DNA of 64,000 nucleotides, taken from assembly GCA_030248215.1 (NCBI GenBank), contig JASANG010003928.1, forward strand, positions 124,001-188,000. Reading direction: 5' to 3'. How positions within the stretch are numbered: the first letter of the stretch is position 1; every line of letters begins with the position of its first letter. The notes under the pieces are model-generated. The model was not told the origin of the DNA, did no database searches, and saw only the letters and a list, made by a program, of their open reading frames with translations. Shown here one piece after another: positions 33,174 to 46,900 of this stretch. Origin of the DNA: Enoplolaimus lenunculus (Eukaryota > Nematoda > Enoplea > Enoplida > Thoracostomopsidae). The position numbers and the translations under genes were made by a program.

Positions 33174-33442
33174 TAATTTTAGGGGTACAAGTTTTTTCTG
33201 TTAATTTTAGGGGTACAAGTTTTTTCTGAAACCTAAGCGTGAGCGTAAGCCTGCGGGGGGTGAACAAGAGGTTGACATTCTTAGAAAAATGCAATAACTA
33301 TATAAAGCGACGTAAAAACGTTCAGGCAACACATCGAACTATAAGTAAAATACTAACACGATTAATACAAAATATACAAGAAGGAAAACTTTGCGACAAT
33401 TTTTAGATGCAACAAGTTATGACTGAAAGCCAAATGTGAGGT

Positions 33443-33870
33443 CAGTGGCGGATCCAGGATCTCACAATGGGGGGTCCAAAATTTCATAGGGAATAAACTT
33501 ATTTGTGACCCACGCAAACCACGAACTATTGCCATAAAATTCACATCTCTACGTTCGTTCAATTGAGATGAATCAGAAAAAAACTATCGCATAAACGCAA
33601 TTTAGATCTAAAAACAGGGTGGCAAAGTAAATTCAGATTTGGTTTCAAACAGGCACAAATTTAAAGGCTCGGATTCAGAAGCTAATTTAGTTTTAAAAAA
33701 GAAAGTCCAGTCAGTTTCAGAAATATCTGTTTCGGTTTTTGAATGAGTTAGAACTGCCTGCAATTTTCGGAACAGCGTAGAACAGCAACTGACACTCTAT
33801 ATAATTTTTGATGAGATGCTGTTGGGGGGGGGAGCACGGCCGGGGTGGCCCCCCATGGATCCGCCATTGT
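33443..33870. mobile_element. MITE with GTGGCGGATCCA ends
   Basis: CAGTGGCGGATCCAGGAT on the left pairs with ATGGATCCGCCATTG on the right, and both sides carry a run of G/C next to the end. The interior is not coding. Confidence 0.55.
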
Positions 33871-34117
33871 GTGTGGCTATCGTCAGCTAAACCAGGTAAG
33901 AACATAAACGGTGAAAAAGTATTCGTTTTTCCTAGTTGATTTGAGTCCACGAGAGAGTTTAGACAATTGATTTGCTGAACGTGACTCAAGCAAATTTTTC
34001 ATGACGCCGACTAGACGCGTTCGCAAGGTTCGAATTTAAAAACTGCTGATTGTTCCTCTCAAGGAGTATATAGTTTGGCTTTTGGATGGTAGGGGTATAT
34101 ATATTCTATGAAAAATT

Positions 34118-34308
34118 CGGCCCATGTATACAACAGGGCCGGATAGTTTTCCGGCGGGGCTGCAACGGAGACAATTTAAGCTTTAGACTAACTGTTTTTG
34201 CTTAGGCTTAGGCTTAGAAAGGAATAGACACATCCTTACGCTTAGACTAAGGCTTCGGCTTATGAATATGCTTATACTACTGTTCCCACCCTGTTCTATA
34301 CATGGACC
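34118..34308. mobile_element. MITE, TTAGGC-core family (copy 10)
   Basis: CGGCCCATGTATACAACAGG and the inverted CCCTGTTCTATACATGGACC. Close to the copy at 13613. Confidence 0.75.
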
Positions 34309-34585
34309 AAAAATTCAATGACGAAATGAGTTGGTTGTGTTAATATAAACTGAAGATGTAAAAACTTACAAAAATGCCAAACAGGGGGAATGTAACCCTT
34401 TAAAACTACGTACCTCCACAAGCTATGGTTTTGGTTCCGCTTTACCAATGTTAATTATGAAACAACAAATCCAGATATGAATCTACTGATGTTTACGTAA
34501 GCATACTAAAAATTCTAAGTCAGCTATATTTTCCACTTGAATGATTTTCGTAAAATTCTACCAATGAAAGTGAAGATCGGAGCCC

Positions 34586-34796
34586 GTATTCTCAAATGTG
34601 TGCAGCACCTATCGCCAGTTGGTGATAGGTTCTGTAACTTTGGAACCAGCGCATCGTGAGGGTCGAAATTCAGTACACTGTTCGCTTTTGATTTGCCCTA
34701 CTTCTGTACAAATTTTGAAATCTGCATTTACATGTGTTCGTCAGTTTGAAAACCTATCGCTAAGTGATGATAGGTGCTATACGCATTTGAGAATAT
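34586..34796. mobile_element. MITE with GTATTCTCAAATG ends (copy 1)
   Basis: GTATTCTCAAATGTGTGCAG with GCACCTATCGCC on the left and GATAGGTGCTATACGC with ATTTGAGAATAT on the right. It lies about 50 bp from the usherin stop codon. A second copy is at 38543-38750. Confidence 0.75.
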
Positions 34797-34846
34797 GGAC
34801 CCTGATGATAGTGGAAAAAATATAAATGAACCCCAGACTCAGAAGC

Positions 34847-34930
34847 TCAAAGTCTTGTGTCGTGCTGCGAAGGATATGGCATTAGCAAATCAGGTGGCGG
34901 CTGCGGGGTAATCGTTTGATAGTCATTATC
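34847..34930 (-). CDS. USH2A: USH2A last exon with PDZ-binding C-terminus
   Basis: TTTATTTCAG precedes 27 codons, starting DNDYQTITPQPPP and ending PSQHDTRL before TGA. T-x-L is a class I PDZ ligand, as in the DTHL of vertebrate usherin. Phase 0 joins it to SDDDR of the previous exon. Confidence 0.88.
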   Translation of the reverse strand, partial: DNDYQTITPQPPPDLLMPYPSQHDTRL

Positions 34931-37900
34931 CTGAAATAAATGACAGTGCAACACTATCCGAAATGATAGTAGTGCGTGTACGATATCCTCACATGGAGGT
35001 TTTGTTGTGACCAAAATTTTTGAGTTGCGAAACATGGCTATATCTATATTATTAAAGCTAGAACGTCCACCATAAATATCAGGGTACAACCGGAGGTCTA
35101 CCTCCGGCTCCGGCAGAAAATCGGCCTCGCTTCGGCTCCGGCTCCGGTGGAATTTTTGCCTGAAGTTCCTGCAATCTCTGTAGTAAAATTTTGTATAATT
35201 TTACAAAATTTATCTGTTAGCGCGTTTTGTTTTACTTTTGTCACAATTTTCAGGAAAGAATTTCCGAAATTTGGCAGAAAATTAGCGTAAAACCAGACAA
35301 TTTAATAACACATTGCAGGTATTCGCTAGAATTAACTAATCAATCATCATTTTTACTATTTAATTTCGCCTCACCTCCGGCTCCGGAAAGTTATGCTGAT
35401 CTCCAGGTCCGGCTCATGCTCCGGTAGTTTTCACCTCCGGTTGTACCCTGATAAATAATATATTTTGGGCATCGTCTCTGTCAGTACTAACAAAATGTTA
35501 TATTTGGTAGTAATGGACAATTTTTAGAGTTCAAATTTAATTTATAATTCCATGTTAAGATTGAGCGCACAAGCACCTATACTTATAAGCTTGATACATG
35601 CATTTCAGCTTGTACTATGCTTAAGAATTATTAAAGTTTACAACCCAAGCAACCATATCTCAATTATGAATTGCAGGAAAAAGTCTACAATTCAGTGTCA
35701 TGACTTTAATTGCAAAATTGTTAACGTTTATCATCTGTACTTGCCAACGTTTTGCATGCAACATTTGCAACGCTGAAGTTTTAAGCACAGAATATGGTCG
35801 TATTCCCGTAGCCAGAGTTTTACGTTATTTTTGTTACTAAAATCTATTCTGTATCAGACCCGCGGGTAAAAAATTCTTGCTTGCTTGGGCAAATCGCGGG
35901 TCGGGTAAAAAATTATACACATACTTCCCACTCTGTTCTATATACACTGAACTGTAATTGGAATATCTGTGTTTTTCTCCTGATACACATATGCACTAAA
36001 ATACTGGAACGCTGTGCAAAATACGTAAATGGAGTGGTCCAGTTTTAAATATATAAATGAATGAAGCTGGGACGCTCACTTAATTTTTAAATTTTTTAAA
36101 CTTTTTTAAAATTTCAAAAAATTATTTTAAAAGTAGATTGTTGTAAAAACTTACCCTATCATCATCGCTGTACTGCAATCCACTACACATTACTGTTCGT
36201 TGTTGTAATGTCCCATTAACCGAAGAACCTGTGAATATATTTTGACTCGAATCCGAAACGTCCAATGTTGTCATTTCACGAGCGAACCCGAGCGATTTTA
36301 CTCCAGTTTCAAACGGCAAATAGATTCTCTGAAACAGCGTGGGTAGGAATTGTTGTTAAGATATTCAAATCGTTGGCCAATGTACAGAACAAAGCATACT
36401 CTATTACAGTCTCGCAGAAAAACGTTCCGCCCCTAATGAGCCATATGGTTGAAGGACGTTTTGTTTAAATATGCGCTGTCAGAAATGGTTAGGCTAAGAT
36501 AACCTAATAACCTATGCTGCATAAATGGAGCTTCAACGAAATAACTGTGTGCCGAAGCCCATTGGCCTTCCTAAATTTATATACCAGCAGTTGAAAAGGA
36601 CAAACATTTGAACCAATCGTAGCGAACCTGGTTGTATTGAGCGAAGTTTGGCCTACTTTACATGCCAAACTCGGACGTTTTTATTAAATACCCCACAGTA
36701 AGAGGAGCTGAAATGATGTTTGTTCCTGATTTAGTAAGATGCCAACCTGGGGGCTCCCCCGAAACTCCAATGGTGGGGGCCCCAAATTTGCGAGCGAGAA
36801 GCCAGACGCATTTTAAAACTTCGGCGCTTTTTTGTTTCAACGTGGTTATGGTGGGGTTCTTTAGGGGTGGGTCTCCAAACGGGGGGTATAGGGGGTCGCT
36901 GCTCCGGCCCTGGATATGCTTATACAAAAACCCTTTAATGCTGAAATCAGATCGCTTGTAAAACTAATAATTACCTATATAATGTTAAAGTCGTTATTTT
37001 AGCTTTGTGGCTCTAGTCCTCTTTTCTAGACGCTTCAATTATGCCAAAATTCAGCAAATACAATAAGTTTAAAATGGTCAAAATTTCCAGCTTCACGATC
37101 GCTTCGCTAGTGAAAACATTCGCACTTGATGAGAAATTGGCAATCGCTATTTTTGCACATCTGCGAGTTCTCGTTGCACAAACTTGTACGTTTGAATAGG
37201 GTTTACGGCGGCTTACCTCAAAATCAGCAGCAGTTAAGTCTGATGCAGTCCGCATAACAGGAGTAACCGCATGCCAGTACAATGGTACTCTTGGTAACGG
37301 TAGTGAACCCTCTTGTAATGATTGCTGAAACGTTTCTCCTGCTCGCCGTTTTCCAATTGCTTGTTCCATTTTTGATTTTTTCCGATATTGCCGTATTGCA
37401 ATGGTTGTCACTAGTGAAGTAATCCAAATCGCCGCAATTCCAACTAAAGTTCCGATAAACCAACCTCTGGTGGTCAGCGGTATTGGACTTGGAGGCAGTG
37501 GTGCTCCTGAAATCTATCACCAGTTGACGATCAGGGGGCGTATAGAAAGGGGTTATAGGGGATATATCCCCCCAAAATTTCTGGCAAGACAACAAAAAAT
37601 CTCTGCTATGGATCAAAAATGTTTAACTTGTGGCACCAAATCAAAATTCGTTGTATAGCTTTTGTCTACATGTCATGTCAGTTAGACTAATTTTCTGCTC
37701 AGGTCAAGTACTAATTGACCGGCCTGTAGCCAAGGTGGGCTAGGCTGGCTCAGCCCCCCCCCGTGGAAAAATTTTGCCCCCCAATTGAAAATTCTCAACC
37801 TTGCTTTTAAGTCAACGAAAATCCTTATATGCCCCTCCTGAAAATTTTAGCCTTCCCTAGCACGGTGAGCTGGGTACGGGCCTGCTAATTGACCTAGGAA

Positions 37901-40900
37901 TCTCTGCTATTTTAAACAAATAGAAGTTTGGCCTAGGTCAAATACCAATTGTGAGTTGTATACAGGGTTTAAACGAATAATAAAAATAACGGAAACGGAT
38001 TGAGTAGTGATCGAAATAACGGAAACGGATATTGAAATATAAAAGTTTCAGAAATGTTTTTAATGCCAGCACAATCAAGGCGTGCAAATATTTTGCCGAG
38101 CTTTCTAAAACATTAAAGAAAAAATGGCGCATGCGTGAAAAGTTTTAAGACTGGATAAATTTCGTAATTGTTCATTTGAACAATTTACAATTTCCGAATA
38201 TCTGTAACGAAAAATTGCGACATATATATTATTTATAACTAATTTTAAGTGTAAAAATGACAGAATTCCCGTTATTTCTATATAATGTAAACGGACACCA
38301 ATTTTCTCCGGAAACGGAAACGGATATCCGGTTACGTCCTGGACATGTAGCTGAACAACAGTAATGTAAAACCAACGCTAATTGGTTGTGACAATGTGTA
38401 GAAACCTGACACACGCGTTAATTCGCTGCCATAGTGGATTTTTATTGCGAAAGACTAATTTTGTGTAAAATGAATGTTTGTTGAATTTTAATGTTCCAAA
38501 AAGACTAATTTTTCTCAAAATCGTTCTGTTCCAAAATACCATCCATTGTTGGTGATAGGTCTTGTAAACTTTTGAACCAGTGAATTAAACTTCTTGAATA
38601 ATATAAACATTCTTTCTTCATTTTGTTTGGCAAATCCTTTACAACTGTGTGAAATTTCTTACTTATCTGCATAGATGCAGTAAATAGTTTTCTTGCTTGA
38701 AAACCTGTCGCTAACTGGAGACTGGTGCTATAGTCAATTGAGAATACGATCACATGAATCAAGAGTAAATGAATTATATTAAATACAAGAAACGAAATTG
38801 GAAAACTTTAAAACAGATATATATTAAATGTATATTATGGAGACGCCATTTCCAAAATTTCGCCGTAAAAACAGAAAACGCTACTTTTGTCTTCAAAGAG
38901 TTATAATTGATTCCAGGCAAATGTAATTCAAGGGTGGTACCATAACAAACAGTCTATAGTGACCCTAATAAGAGGAGGGACTGATATTTATTTGGCCTCT
39001 CCAGAGGGCACCTCCCTGTTATTCGGTTACGGACTGTTATTTATTTTCAACCCGCCCTCCGTCACCCTATGTTACTGATATATATCCGGTATTGCAACTA
39101 TTCGTAGAATTTAATGTTTGTCTTGTATCAAAAGCTGGAGCGATATTGCAAGGATAGACATAGGAATTACGTTCAAAACTTAAGTTTGCTTTAAACTTTC
39201 GAACTCAACTTGATTTGGTCCTGGAGTCATTTATGCATTACAATTAGGGATAATTGACATTTATGGAATCTAGGGTTTAGGGATTCTATCCGCTTACGGA
39301 CTCATATTAGGGATACGGCTCCTACAAATGGGGCTCAAAATGAGCTTCCTATTATTACCCTTCTTATTCGGGGTCACTACAGTACATGGGTTGTAACCCA
39401 CCCTTGGTGACCTACAAAAAAATTTGCAACAAAGACAAATTTCCAAATAAAGAAAACCTACTCGCAAAATAATTTGTACCAAAAACAGCCCCCTCTAAAC
39501 AAATGACTGCTACCGACCCCCGTATATTTTATCAACAATTAAAATGTACCTTTCGCTGGCACAAAAATAACAGGATCTGCATCGGCTTTACCCAATTCGG
39601 TTAACACAGAAATTTGAAACGAATACCCTGAAAATTGAAAAATTATACAATTGTGGTCACTGATAACTCTCTTCCAGATAACAGCCTTTTAAACTCTAAT
39701 ATTATCACGAATTAGCAAACGATTTTCACATTTATCAACGGAGGATACAGAAATTTTTGACGTACACGCACGGCCTGCTACAAGTGATGAAACGCAATAT
39801 TTATGCAATATTGTCGGGGACACTTATTTTGCAATGATGATCAAAATCATTCAGTAGGACTGGAAATCTCCAACGAATGTTCTCTTTTATACATATATCT
39901 TTATGCCGCCACACCTTGCAATGTCTTAGAATTATATGTATATATATATGAATGTTTTTTTTTGTTTTGTTCTATATTTTTGTTATTATTACTATTTCAC
40001 CGCATTTTGTCGTGTTTATCATGTCCTGTGGATCACCTTTGCCTTGTAACTTGCATTGCCTGATTTATGCATTGATCTGTATGAATATCTTCTCATTGAT
40101 GTCACTGGGTTCCGTTATATTTTGGTTCTGTACACGTTATTAGCATCGGAGTCCCAGTCTAAAGGCCCTCTAAATTTTGGCACAACGAATAGTAATTGAC
40201 TAGATACCACCGGAAGACTGACTAGAAAATTGACTAGATAAATCTACTAGGAGTAATGACTAGATCCTATACCACCCCGGAGTTGACTAGACTACATCCG
40301 ACCAGCACTTGAAATTTAAACAAAAGCACCAGTCGCACTTATATTTTCTTTTCGCTGAAGGAAATTTTGAATCCTTTTTATAGCGTCTGGCGGTTTATCG
40401 CTCTGAAGTGATAAGAGGAAATTTTAGTAGGTAGAAACTTGACAGGGAGAGCCGGTGTTTAGGAGATACGATAGGACGGAGGGGTTTTTAGGCGAGAGTA
40501 AGAGAACCACCCCTAGAAACTCAGCCGGTCTGTCTAATTTGAGGGTTGAAAAGGGAACTTAGGACTATGCGTAGGTCACTTTAACCTAGGTTCTCTGGTT
40601 GGTTCGCTGGCCTCCCCGTTTTCCCCCTTTTGTCTCCTGCCTATGAGCGTGTATATATGTATATGAAAATACGTATAAGTTATCAGAGCACGCGTTGGAC
40701 GTATACAATTTCTACGTTGAGAAAGGCCAGACTACTAGTGACTTAGAATGAAAAGGGGGTGCATCCGAATTTGCAATCGGGCCACAGGAACGCCCGCCCT
40801 CGCTTACACGCAGGTTTCGCCGTGTAGTAGGTAGACGCTCGTTTCCTTTTTTCTTTCCTGTTCGATCAGCCACGACACTGGGCAAACCCCTCAGTATGCC

Positions 40901-43900
40901 TGGGTAGGCGCGACAACTGTAAAACTCTGTGTAAATGGAGAAAATAACAAGAAAGTAGCTGGACCACTCGGGTAAGGACGAGTACAGGGGTTCCGAGATA
41001 TAATGCGCGTTTGACCAAGAACAGCGGGCAAGAAAAATCTGTTAAGGGCATCCGTAGAATTACTCACCTCCCCTAGCCTGGAGTGGCAAGATCTTACTCA
41101 CATACACATAAATGTGGTAGCATATATGCACGCTTTTCGGCGTTGAGCTAAAAGAGGGGGCGGAGCCTTTCGAAGGTCCCGTACAGGAGAGGGAGATCGT
41201 TCCTATGGGCACTTTGGCCTGTCGGTCCTATAGGGAGGGCTAAGGCTGTCTGAGCGGATATCATTAGCCGTTCCTCCCTGACTACGCTTTTCGGTTGCGA
41301 CCGGTTGACAAGACCCATCTGTGTAAAGCGCTTAAAACATTTGTAACTCGTACGTATGTGTAGTGGCCAACTCAAATAAGTACAAGAAAGTACGGGGTAG
41401 GGGTGACGAGGAATTGGCTTAACTCGAGTTTGACACGGGAAAAGTCGGCTGATTTAGTATTAGCACAACCGAACTGTCCAGACCCCTTTGCCGCTTCTCT
41501 GTACCCACCCGATAGAGCCCCCGATGCTGCGACCCCTCAGCGTTTCCGGCTACAGACCACTCGCAGATTCTGTTAAAACTATAATGAAATTAACGTTGTA
41601 AGTTGACGGTTGAAACTCGGGGGAGAGTTGAGGCGCACGGGAGTTGTTAAGCAGTTCGGAATCTAAGGGGGTTAAGTGTTTGAAGCCAACCATCAGTACG
41701 CAAATGGACTGTCTTAACCAATCACCCCCAGACAAGTCTAGGAAAGTATGAGCAGTACCAGGCTTGCCGGTAGGGGCCCTAAAGGGGTGACGCTTCGTGG
41801 GGTACACCCCTCGCATTAACGATATGCATCAAAAACCTGTAGAATTTTTGGACGCCTCGCTGCTTCCCCATAAATAAATGAATAATGAGAAGAAACTCGA
41901 TTTTGAAATTTCGAAGCTATCATGTTTCCGTAACCCCGCGGGGCAATCGAAAATTTCAAATTTCGCTCGGCATAACGGTCTGGTGTGGGTTTCTGACTGT
42001 CATTCTAGAAAGGGGGCGTTTAGTTTTGCTAGGGTTCTAGGGTGGTTCCCGGTGTGTTTAGTTCAATAGGCACAGCTCAGAGATTTTGGTAGATCCCACG
42101 ATTGTGACCCCAAGCACAAGGATATTAACCTTTCTGTTCTAGCTTTCTGAGTGACTTTGCTCAATCTAGTTTGCCAATTTAATCGGGCCCAGTGCCCACA
42201 AACCTTGGTCTAACTTATACTTGGAGAGTCACATGTCTCTTTGGGTCCTAGGATTGGGGATGTGAACGCTTACGGACCTCGGCCCGAAAAACGTGAATCT
42301 CACTTTTTCGGAATTCAGTGCCGAAATTAGGCTCATTCAATTCAGCTCGTCGAGCTGATCAAGAAAACTACCCCGAACCCCACCCGCAAAACAATAGTTA
42401 AGAAACTACGAGCCTCTAAAGTTCTCCGAATTTTAGTGTGTGAGTGTATAAGTATTTTACGGATCCCAGTACAAAAAACGCGATTTTCACTTTTTCGGGG
42501 TTTGACCTTAAAATGGGTACCGTTCGACTCAGCTTGACGAGCTGACAAAGAAAACCACCCCGAACCCTGTCCGCAAACTAATAGTTAATGAGTTACGGCG
42601 GGTACAAGGTATTAGGAATTTTACACGTAAGTATTTTACGGATCGGATCCTGAAAAACGCGATTTTCGTTTTTTCACAACCTATGGCCAAAATGGGTACC
42701 ATTCGATTCCGCGCATCGCGCTGAGCAAGAAAACCACCCCAAACACGGTCCGCAAATTTATACCTCAAAAGTTATGGCCAATGCTAAGTCCCGATACTTA
42801 GTACATGTACGTACTTTACGGATCCGGCCCGGAAAATGCAATTTCAACTTTTTCGCGCTACGGGTGTAAAAGTCATACCGTTAGGTTCAGCTCGTCGAGT
42901 AGAGTAAGAAAACCACCCCAAACCTGTGTCGCAAGCTGGTAGTTAAAAAGTTATGGCCCGGTCCAATTTTCTAGTGGTCCGCGTGGATGTGTAGCTATTA
43001 AATGGGCTTTAGACAATTGTAATTTTAATTCCCTTGAGACATGATACTGGAATTAAGGCCGCTGGCTTTGTTTCACTCTTAAGACCACCCAAAGTTATTT
43101 AGAAAGGGGACTCTGAACGAATATTTCCTGTGCTGAGAGCATCCGTAAATCCCCTGGAATAGTCAGTCGTTGTTTTGGTAAGCTAGGTTGTGATAATATC
43201 AACACCAGTTAAATTGTTGTATTAGTCTAACAAATTGTCCGTGCCTACAGAGCACTTTCGCGTGGTTATTTCAGTTCTTCCAAAAGTCAGCCCACGAATA
43301 TGGATCGGGTGTGTGATTTTTTTCTTTTTCTTCGTTAGGCTCTGCACGCTAAGCTATTAGGGTTCTGGCGCTCACGCTTGCGCATGAATAAACAGTAATT
43401 CTAAGGTTAGGTGGTGTTCAGAATGTCCAAAATAATGTTATGCACCTTTTTTACTGTCATGACAATTTATGTTTTGTACTTGTTTTCTCGTGGATTTTGG
43501 TTTTTATTGTTTCTTTTATACTTGCTGTTTTTGGTTTTATCTTACTACCCCCCAGAACCAGTTTGAACTGAGTTGTCACGCCCCAATGGGCTGTTATAGG
43601 CAAAATGCGCTAGTATTTCATATCAAAAGGGGGATACACTACGCCATGGAAGCCGCGCGGGGCTTGTCCGGATTTTCGAGAAAGTTCCATACTTGCAGGC
43701 ATATTTATAAACTTCTACCCCGTCATTTAAGAACCAGCCAAACTGGGACTACCCTAGGGAACCAATGCAACCCCCCATGGAAGCTCTGACGTTAGTAAAG
43801 TGTGTGAAATACCACCGACCAATCAGCTGCGATTTTGGAGTTTGTGTACATTGCACTCTCATTGGCTCTGGGTTATTCAAACTTTCCACCCAATCAAGTT

Positions 43901-46900
43901 GCCGCCTTGTTGTTGTTTTTCGGACTCTGATTGGCTGAACCCATCGGCGAATCGCGTAGGGGCTGAGCACGGGTATAAAAGCACGCTGCACGGGCTGTGC
44001 AGTCAGATCAGTTTAGAAATTTTCGGTTTTCAAGTCGCGTGCTCGAGCCGCGACAGCAAACCGAGCTCACTACACGCGGTGGCGACATAGCGTGTACGTG
44101 AGTCTCGGGGCGCTATTCGACGGGGACAGGGGGGATACGTACGTATTTAAGGGGGGGTTATGTCAAATCGGGGCCCAGTTAGGGCTATCTCAGTTTCACG
44201 AAAGGGGTGTGGAGTACCATATAATTTTGGTTTGAAATTTGCCTATCGTTGCCGATAACGTGGGTACTAGGTTCACCTATAAAATTTAGAAGTCCTATGC
44301 AAATTCTAAAACGTAAGGGGGTATCGATTTTTGGGGCATCGTGAAACTGCCATTTAGGCACAATGTAAAAATGACAACAGCTCACAGGAGCGATTAAAAA
44401 TTTTACTGGCATCCTTAAAATACCTTCTTATACCTGAGTATTGGTTGTCAAGAAATGGCAGGAAGGCCAAAACTGCCTCGTGCTAAGCACCAGGATCTAT
44501 CCAACAAAAGAGCTGAGCGCCTCGCCATTTGAAAATTTGTGTATACCCTGTGACTAGAGAGAGTTCTGACCAGGCCTCAGGAAATATAAGGAGAGTTAAT
44601 TTAGACTAATACCTGCACTCGTACTTGACAACCGAAACTCTGAAGGCACAGCCCGTATTAGTGGACTGACGCTAGACTCATGCAAGAAATACTAAGGAAA
44701 AACAGCAGCAAAACGGCGGCTTTTGACTTCCCCTTGGGGAACAGAAATAGTTATCAGGAAATTACTCGTAAAATTTGAACAAGCAACTCGCGCGGCTTTT
44801 AGAGTGTACCTAGCAAATTACTCGAGCCCGACCAATTTATTCTGGGGATCCCCTGGAACTGCGCGTAGGCTGGTTATGTTCGGGAAAGGAGAGCCATGCG
44901 TAACCTTCTTGTCCTTTATGGTTGGGCTCGCCCCTGGTATAATGTAGATCGCAAATTAGTGGAACAATTTCCCAATCCCCAACGGCCCTCCGGTAAGGTG
45001 GCTAGTCCACGTTCAGGTATTCAAGGGTACGAAATTTGAGTTAACTAATTTTGGATAAATTTAACTCTGGCCTAATGTTTTTCCTTTCAGCAATTATTGT
45101 CTTAAGCTATAAATTAGCAAGTCTACTCGCAATCCTGCGTGCTAACAAAACTCTGCGAGATTCAACAACGTATTACCCTAGTTCTAAAACTCTGTTAAGG
45201 TATACCTTTGTTGTTAGAGTTCATATATATTTCTTTCGTATGCTTTGTGTGAAATCTACGATAAACCAAAACTCCCCAAAAACGTGTTCTGTTGTGAACC
45301 ATGAGCGATTTAAACACTTTTGAACTCCTGGCCTCGAGCCATGGCAAATCCAAAATTTTAGAGGTACCAGATTGAACAGTGCTGCTGGTTCGAATCAACA
45401 ATCATTTTTGTTAAAGTCAAAGGCCAGGATCGATCCGCCTTTCCGTTAAAAGGTCTATGACCGTGTGTCTAATTTTTGCAGGATCGCCAACCACATCTCA
45501 CAAAGAATACAACAACCCCTAAAAAAAGTCCAACACAGAAGACCAGATCGCTCTTGAATCCACTTATCGGGATATATTCAAGAGAGATAGCATAAAACTA
45601 GCAGTCCTAATTAGCCGACACGGATAAAAACTCAATTGTTGTTGGTACGAATCAACAACATATCAAGGTGTTCCATAGGAGCTTAGGCGTAGAGCGATAT
45701 CGGAATTTTGTGATTCTCAAAACCCGATATCACGCCGGGGGACCATCATCCTCTGGACAAGTAGCTTAATAGGCAGATCCACGGCCACGAACACCCGTGA
45801 GAGTATCATCTCGGATACGTCCGCAGGGATACTCGTTGATCGTACCCGTAACAATATAGGTATGTGCCAATTTTCTGAAGGATAAAAATTGTGTCCGTAA
45901 TAGGGACGTTACCATTTTATTACTAAATATTTCCTGACAGCGGAAGGCGTAAAACCTCCTGCCCGTCCTTGGATCCGCTAGTGAACATTATAGAAAACAA
46001 TTGAAGATTATAACACCAACGTAGTCAAAATGTTAAATAACACACAAAAAGTCGCGTACGAAAAACTTTGTTAGCAAGGCAGTTCCCAAAGAACTAAACT
46101 GAAATATTGGCTTTTAAAGACTTAAGGTGTAAAATCACCTCATGACGTTACTCGGAACTTTTTCACCTGGAAACTCTGGCACCGACAAAACGACTAAAAT
46201 TTGGGCAAATAAAATAAAGTTGGCAAATTAAATAAAATCGGCAAATCGGTAACGCTTATTCAATTAGGGCCAGCGGACTCGAGTGCCGCGCAGGCGTGTT
46301 ACCAACTAACCTTGATAGGGAGCGAAATTTTTTATGAGGGGCATACAAGGGTTTTTACGATGACCTGCATGTTAGGTTGAAACATTTCTAGAGCTGGGGC
46401 TACAATTTTTCTACGGGTGATGAGCCATCCTGGACCCCTGTTCTCAGGCTACGGGCCGCGTACCGCCGCCCCGGTGGCCATCCCTATGCCTTTGCGCATA
46501 ATCAAAGACAAATTGAGAAACTTACGTTTACTAAGATTAGGCCGTGTATACTGATACGTGGTTTCAAGTCCTGAGAATAATTGAATGTCATCAACAGACA
46601 GGAAAAATTTCAAAAGTTTCCCGTTGAGTTGAAACGAGTCAGTCCAGTCGATATGCAGATTGGAGTTGTTTACATATAAACGTGGCGATTTAACATACTT
46701 TGGTGCTAAAAATATAACAGCAACAAGCAATCAGTAGTTTCAAAAATAGCTAATCAATATACGGGTGCCAAAGGTTTAGGCATGAGGAGAGGGGAGTGGT
46801 AGAAGAATCGCTTCCTGAAATTTCTAGAAAAACAATACGAAAGCATTTTTAACAGAATTAAAAATAACTTTCTGAATCTTTAGAAGTCAAAAAATTTGAT

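Larger units (their letters stand above)
30055..34846. other. Tail-to-tail spacer between SLC39A9 and USH2A
   Basis: No host gene was found. The stretch is a mosaic of MITEs and two SINE copies, listed separately. Open frames at 30153-30359 and 31520-31801 show no domain. A fragment of the 17038 MITE lies at 32708-32771, and CCGGAA-type remnants of hAT-like MITEs lie near 32590-32660 and 32835-32890. Confidence 0.5.
40145..46250. other. Compositionally distinct island inside an USH2A intron
   Basis: The sequence is visibly richer in G and C than its surroundings, has almost no coding potential on either strand, and holds a short motif array, a roughly 180-bp satellite and a promoter-bearing LTR-like segment, listed separately. 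The borders are approximate and defined only by texture. It lies between the usherin exons at 39550-39627 and 46526-46705. It could be one large insertion or several nested ones. Confidence 0.5.

Noticed and set aside
33717-33989. Minus-strand frame considered as an usherin tail exon
   Set aside because: It runs into a MITE end and lies beyond the identified stop codon.
37224-37616. A 130-residue minus-strand frame over the usherin transmembrane exon
   Set aside because: The frame that contains the hydrophobic helix and joins its neighbours in phase is a different one.
42342-42768. Two minus-strand frames with similar C-termini
   Set aside because: They are produced by the 180-bp satellite units.
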